A stretch of 64,000 nucleotides of DNA from Shinisaurus crocodilurus (lineage: Eukaryota > Chordata > Lepidosauria > Squamata > Shinisauridae). Below, in pieces: positions 61,591 to 64,000 of the stretch. A program made the position numbers and the translations under genes. The stretch's first letter is position 1, and every line of letters starts with the position of its first letter. The notes beneath the pieces are model-generated. The model saw nothing but the letters and a program-made list of their open reading frames with translations. It was not told the origin of the DNA and did not search any database. The DNA is taken from assembly GCA_021292165.1 (NCBI GenBank), contig CM037879.1, forward strand, positions 18,561,525-18,625,524. Direction: 5' to 3'.

Positions 61591-61837
61591 GCATAGAATA
61601 ATAGACATCACTCTCCAAAGTGTTGGGCATAATCCAGCCCACATTAAGCCCTTTTAAGTACCAGTAAGATCAATGGGAAAATTAAGGACTGATTTAACAC
61701 ACAACACACTCCCACTGAAAACACATTGTTGAACTTTGGCTGGATCGTGTCCATCTTCTATACATTTTGCGGAACTTCCACTACAGGATTAGCACTTGGG
61801 ACTGAAAGCAATGCTGTATAACTTTAAAAGATTTAAG

Positions 61838-61914
61838 GCGCAAGCCTATGGATGCATTGAAGTTGTAGGACTCCCCCCCCCCCCCGTCTAAACATGCATA
61901 GGATTTTGCCCTTA
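61838..61914. mobile_element. MITE-2 copy, internally deleted
   Basis: AAGGCGCAAGCCTATGGATG, TTGAAGTTGTAGGACTC, a C-run, and AACATGCATAGGATTTTGCCC. Confidence 0.7.
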
Positions 61915-61919
61915 AGAAT

Positions 61920-62365
61920 TAATGGCATAGGAAATCAAGCTATAATAAGCTTTTAGATCAGCAGTTCATATAGTATCAAGGGATGGATAACCCCTCCAGG
62001 AGAAAGAGTTCCTAATATATACTGTAGCCTGCAGCTTTCCACCCTTGAAATGTCTTAGTTCCATGAGGCAATAAAACAGTCTGGACAAAGTTACTGAAGT
62101 TCTTTGAAGTACTGGAGAGACCAATAAATAAGGTGAGTAGTTCGCGGGGTGGGGGGCTCATTTTGTGGTATACATATACAACAAGTTCATAGTCATGTTG
62201 ATTTGTTGCTGCCTGCAAGTCAGTTTCCTGGGGGCTATAAATCTCCATTCAAGTAAAACGCGAACGCCATCAATATTTATTTGATGTGTGTGTGTGCTTT
62301 TTCACGCCCTCGAGAAGGAACCCCCCCCAAATAATAATAATAATAATAATGTCAGCATCCATGTA
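61920..62365. other. Unannotated
   Basis: Nothing supported except an (AATA)n tract at 62331-62350. Confidence 0.45.
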
Positions 62366-62930
62366 AAACTGTATTACGCACTACTTCCAGCTCTGAGTTT
62401 TGTAGATTCATTTAAAGAAACAAAACACGTTTCATAGTTGTAAACACTGGCTAACCAATGTTCCATTTCATGACCAGAAGGAGTGGTAACTGTCAATGGT
62501 GAAATAAAACTGAGTGATTGTTTCCAGTTTCAGAAGAACAAGCAACAAGTCTCAAAAACTATATGTGATCTTTGTCCTCCCCACCGCCACCACCCAGACA
62601 CCTGCACCCTTCTAACGTTTCACCCAGCCCTGAAAAATAAATGCATAACTGCAGTCTCCTAATCCATGTGGCTCCAGAGACCACTGTTACATGAGAACTT
62701 AAACTGATGGCGCTGGGCGTCGTAGGGGAAGCTTAATCTTTTTTAATTCAAATCAACTGAGTCCCATGTGGCGCTGGGATGATACTCTATATGCCGCAAT
62801 CAGACTGACCTAGACTTCTTGTGCTCTAAATGATTAATGAAACTGCCTCCTCGTTTGTTTCTATGGTGATCTGAAACTCGACACGACCGTAGGAATCTGC
62901 CATTCACACCGTATGAATTGAGAAAGAGGT
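62366..62930. other. Candidate conserved non-coding DNA
   Basis: Repeat-free by eye. Contains two GTGGCGCTGGG-like phrases (about 62705 and 62768), ATGATTAATGAAACTGCC and CTTTTTTAATTCAAATCAAC. Candidate only. Confidence 0.3.
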
Positions 62931-63133
62931 AGCTAGGGACACACACACACCCCCAAAAGCGCCCCCTCCTCTCTGGTTCTGAATATTTCAGATTGTCCGT
63001 TCATTGCCAAATGACTGTTAACCCTGAAAGATATCAGTGGGGTGGGTGGGATATTATCATGCATAATATGATTTTTACTGGGCACTTGACTGATCACTAA
63101 ACCGAGTCCAGGGGTTACAGAAACACCTGGAGT

Positions 63134-63506
63134 AGGGATGGGGAAGAAATTTGTTCGGTTTACATTTTAATGTAAACTTACCCAAGTTCATCGCACATTC
63201 GAACCAACATTGTTATATGCCTTAGAAATGCACACTTCTCTGAAATTTGTAGTACAATTCGCCAATTTAAAAGAAAATCCATACAAAAATGCATATATTA
63301 CAGAAAAGTACACAGAAAAATGCATATATTTCTGGAAAGATAACATTAATATTAGGGGAAATTGCTTGCAAAAACAATGTGCATATTAGGCAAAAAAAAT
63401 GTGCACATTTGGAGGAACATGCATGAAAATGCATTCAAATGTTCATGCAAACTTTAAAACAAATATTCTCCGCTATTGTGGAAATGGGACAAACCAAATG
63501 GGGAAA
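63134..63506. mobile_element. MITE-9 (AT-rich)
   Basis: Starts TAGGGATGGGGAAGAAATTT, has AAAATGCATATATTACAGAA, CTTGCAAAAACAATGTGCAT and GTTCATGCAAACTTTAAAAC in the order of 25872-26252. Confidence 0.72.
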
Positions 63507-63507
63507 G

Positions 63508-63981
63508 CAATCTTATGGCCTATGATATCTAGGGGGCCAGAGGATAATTCAGATTCCCAGATCTGAGTTCAGAAACAGAGCTCCAGCCTCAGAGCTGGGA
63601 ATCTGCATTCCAATCCGCTCCCCCATCGCAGATGGCATGGAAAGAACTGCATCACTGCTTCTCCGAGGTTGGGAAATCGACCTTGGAGAGGGGGGGGTAA
63701 AGGAGGCAGGGAGGGGGTGGGGAGGGGAAAGGAGGGGAGGAGACCAGGGCTACCAGGATATGAGGTGTCTGGATCATGACACTCAAGCTTCCTTCCCTGC
63801 CCCTCTGAAGCACCTTAGCTAGATGGCCGGAAATGTTCATCTAGCTAAAATGCAAAGCGGGAGGTGCGTGGAGATGGAGATCGCCTCCACTGCCCCTCTC
63901 ACTCTGCACTGGATGGTTGTAAGATTCCGAGTTCTGGTGCTTACGAGCATCGACAGCACAATCGATAGGATTGCACCCTTA
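63508..63981. mobile_element. MITE-8 copy
   Basis: Left CAATCTTATGGCCTATG, right CGATAGGATTGCACCCTTAG. Interior with GCAGATGGCATGGAAAGAAC, ACCTTGGAGAGG and poly-G/GGA runs matching 48910-49364. It abuts MITE-9 directly. Confidence 0.78.
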
Positions 63982-64000
63982 GAATTGGAAAAATGAGAAA

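Overview
The window looks like non-coding, transposon-dense chromosomal DNA from an amniote, most likely a squamate reptile (lizard or snake). The reasons are CR1 LINEs ending in ATTCTATG-type octamer repeats, L2 and L1 LINE relics, abundant tRNA-derived SINEs with an L2-like tail, a 5S-rRNA-derived SINE with a CR1 tail, and many short hAT and Tc1/mariner non-autonomous elements. The species call is inference. I find no recognisable host protein-coding exon. The only long, convincing ORFs belong to one retrotransposon.

Layout: 1-7.6 kb holds SINE/L2/MITE fragments, a CpG-rich non-repeat stretch (about 1540-2280, the best candidate for a host promoter), a probable solo LTR interrupted by a 912-bp hAT element, and a mariner-like MITE. 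7.3-17.1 kb holds palindromic hAT MITEs, L2, SINEs, a CR1/L3-like fragment and a solo LTR with a perfect 5-bp target duplication. 17.5-22.5 kb holds a truncated CR1 followed by an apparently full-length CR1 (18.3-22.46 kb) with both ORFs open. 22.5-28 kb is nested repeats (5S SINE, mariner MITE, SINE-in-hAT, L1, and L2 split by a solo LTR that is itself split by a hAT). 28-33 kb holds a 36-bp minisatellite, a 775-bp hAT and a GC-rich 594-bp hAT that imitates a CpG island. 33.7-40.6 kb alternates plain AT-rich sequence (possible conserved non-coding elements) with MITEs and SINEs. 40.7-49.4 kb holds the second 920-bp hAT, a tRNA-Ala-type SINE, L1 split by L2, and GC-rich MITEs. 50-64 kb holds more 5S/tRNA SINEs, a third CR1, L2 3' ends, a Penelope-like 3' relic, and a 12-unit minisatellite.

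How the parts work together: autonomous LINEs and their short parasites can be matched by shared 3' ends. The 5S-derived SINE carries the 3' end of the intact CR1. SINE-A carries a tail resembling L2. The hAT-type MITEs have 8-bp target duplications and CAG...CTG ends, so they depend on a transposase not present here. Family labels used below are local to this report: SINE-A (tRNA-derived, L2-like tail), SINE-B (tRNA-Ala-derived), SINE-C (5S-derived, CR1 tail), MITE-1 (fold-back hAT type), MITE-2 (TIR GCAATCCTATGCA), MITE-3 (TTGGATCCAGACTTA ends), MITE-4 (Tc1/mariner type), MITE-5 (about 915-bp hAT), MITE-6 (GAGTCC-rich hAT), MITE-7 (GC-rich hAT), MITE-8 (about 450 bp, GGGTGCAATCCTATGG ends), MITE-9 (AT-rich, TAGGGATGGG end). 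Boundaries are read by eye and are good to a few bases where a target duplication is stated, otherwise to roughly 10-30 bases.
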